Shown here piece after piece: positions 63,083 to 64,000 of a DNA stretch of 64,000 nucleotides (its first letter is position 1; each line of letters starts with the position of its first letter). The notes under the pieces are model-generated. The model was not told the origin of the DNA and did no database searches. It saw only the letters and a list, made by a program, of their open reading frames with translations. Source of the DNA: Chitinophagales bacterium. GTDB taxonomy: Bacteria; Bacteroidota; Bacteroidia; Chitinophagales; JADIYW01. Location of the stretch: NCBI GenBank assembly GCA_023957235.1, contig JAMLHI010000001.1, forward strand, positions 372,001 through 436,000. Reading direction: 5' to 3'. Position numbers and translations under genes: made by a program.

Positions 63083-64000
63083 ATGGTATTAAACTATCTC
63101 TGGGTTTTATTTTTTTTGGCATCTTTTATAGTTGCCATAGTCAAATTGTTTCTTGGTGATTCGGGGGTCATTTCTACTATGGTCAATAGCACTTTTGATA
63201 TGTCTAAAACTGCATTTGAAATTTCTCTCGGACTTACGGGCATAATGACCTTATGGCTTGGATTGATGAAAGTAGGAGAGGCAGGAGGAGCAATACGCAT
63301 AATGTCTAAGATTGTTGGTCCATTTTTTTCAAGATTATTTCCAGAAATTCCCAAGGAGCATCCTGCTATGGGCAGTATCCTTATGAATTTTAGTGCCAAT
63401 ATGCTGGGGTTGGATAATGCGGCGACACCATTGGGATTGAAAGCGATGAAAGAACTTCAGGAACTCAATCCTCATAAAGAAAAAGCGAGTAATGCAATGT
63501 TGATGTTTCTGACCATCAATACCGCAGGACTTACTATTATCCCAGTAAGTATAATGGCTTTTAGGACACAGGCAGGAGCTACCAACCCAACAGATATTTT
63601 TCTTCCATTGATTATTGCTACCTATGGTTCTTTGATGGTTGCAATTATTACTTTGTCGCTTATTCAGAAGATTAATATTTTTGACAAAGTCTTAATTTTA
63701 TACTTTATTGCCATATTAGGTGGAATTTCAGGATTGGCATGGATGGTACACTCCCTTCCCGAAAGTCAAATCAATCAAGTCATAGATGTATTTGGCAATC
63801 TGATTATTTTGAGCATTATAGTTTCTTTTATAACGCTAGCCTTTTTTAAGAAAGTAAATGTATATGAGACTTTTATCGAAGGGGCGAAGGAAGGATTTCA
63901 GGTTTCGATTACTATCATCCCCTACTTAGTGGCAATGCTGGTCGGGATAGGACTATTGCGAAGCTCAGGTACAATGGAAATCCTTACACTAGGCATTACA
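63083..64000 (+). CDS. SpmA/nucleoside-recognition membrane protein (cut by window edge)
   Basis: This frame runs from the ATG at 63083 off the window end, with 306 codons visible and no stop. It has about seven membrane helices and matches the spore maturation protein A (Gate/nucleoside recognition) family: FEISLGLTGIMTLWLGLMKVGEAGG (core about 47-60), NFSANMLGLDNAATPLGLKAM (core about 105-120) and MLMFLTINTAGLTIIPVS. In Bacteroidota SpmA and SpmB parts are often fused; the visible C-terminal EGAKEGFQVSITIIPYLVAML looks like the start of the SpmB half. Despite the name, no sporulation is implied; a transport role is likely. Confidence 0.85.
   Translation, partial: MVLNYLWVLFFLASFIVAIVKLFLGDSGVISTMVNSTFDMSKTAFEISLGLTGIMTLWLGLMKVGEAGGAIRIMSKIVGPFFSRLFPEIPKEHPAMGSILMNFSANMLGLDNAATPLGLKAMKELQELNPHKEKASNAMLMFLTINTAGLTIIPVSIMAFRTQAGATNPTDIFLPLIIATYGSLMVAIITLSLIQKINIFDKVLILYFIAILGGISGLAWMVHSLPESQINQVIDVFGNLIILSIIVSFITLAFFKKVNVYETFIEGAKEGFQVSITIIPYLVAMLVGIGLLRSSGTMEILTLGIT

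Noticed and set aside
63083..64000. Sporulation function suggested by the SpmA name
   Set aside because: SpmA/SpmB-type proteins are common in non-sporulating Bacteroidota; no other sporulation gene is present.
1..64000. CRISPR arrays, tRNA or rRNA genes, phage or transposon ends
   Set aside because: No regularly spaced repeats, cloverleaf sequences, rRNA segments, transposase or integrase genes were seen on reading both strands.

Overview
The window is AT-rich (about one third G+C by eye) chromosomal DNA from a member of the Bacteroidota. The evidence is lineage-specific: a type IX secretion sorting domain, a PorT-family barrel, a RemB/Wzi-like gliding or capsule protein, DUF2480 and DUF4476 proteins, a three-copy lamin-tail surface protein, and short 1- or 4-base gene overlaps. 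The proteins suggest a Gram-negative, aerobic (heme A synthase) heterotroph with a rich surface glycan coat. Family or genus cannot be fixed from this sequence. I see no rRNA, tRNA, CRISPR array, prophage or intact insertion sequence.

Layout. 1-3947 (minus): NAD synthesis (nadA cut by the window edge, nadD), then a glycosyltransferase and an O-antigen ligase/polymerase. 4090-8812 (plus): an outer membrane barrel, a terminator, then a glycosyltransferase with four GDP-D-glycero-D-manno-heptose genes. 8809-13874 (minus): lytic transglycosylase, DUF2480, PpiD-like foldase, CBS-domain membrane protein. 14041-15371 (plus): MazG-like and SRPBCC proteins. 15361-20994 (minus): two tandem serine hydrolases, VanZ, gcvH, galE, rfbA. 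21154-24192 (plus): a PhoB/PhoR-like two-component pair, thiamine pyrophosphokinase and a PnuC-family transporter. 24200-28354 (minus): TIGR02757, PrsW, a trans-sulfuration enzyme, asd. 28408-33687: lamin-tail protein, S41 protease, LpxH-like phosphoesterase. 33688-37417 (plus): DUF4476 protein, sulfotransferase, GT2, sugar epimerase. 37441-39647 (minus): RidA, an unknown protein, recA. 39810-47468 (plus): polyprenyl-phosphate sugar transferase, Wzi/RemB-like protein, barrel, leuA-leuC-leuD. 47490-53083 (minus): T9SS mini-protein, ctaA, thiL, pyrF, nfu, mrp, dtd. 53146-56483 (plus): glycosyltransferase, UDP-glucose dehydrogenase, UDP-xylose synthase. 56495-62885 (minus): large membrane protein, M23 peptidase, fatty acid hydroxylase, FtsB-like protein, sphingomyelin-synthase-like PAP2 protein. 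63083-64000 (plus): a SpmA/nucleoside-recognition membrane protein cut by the edge.

The main theme is cell-surface carbohydrate. Sugar-nucleotide makers for heptose, galactose, dTDP-glucose, UDP-glucuronate/UDP-xylose and possibly a 6-deoxy sugar sit in small islands with glycosyltransferases, a priming transferase, a ligase and a sulfotransferase. Envelope maintenance (transglycosylase, M23, PpiD, S41, LpxH) and vitamin/amino-acid synthesis (NAD, thiamine, leucine, aspartate family) fill the rest.

The most unusual signal is not a protein gene. At 58906-58990 a textbook sigma-54 promoter lies about 30 bases ahead of a strong intrinsic terminator, with no gene between them, predicting a transcript of about 58 nucleotides. 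A second sigma-54-like element, itself palindromic, precedes the DUF4476 gene at 33688.
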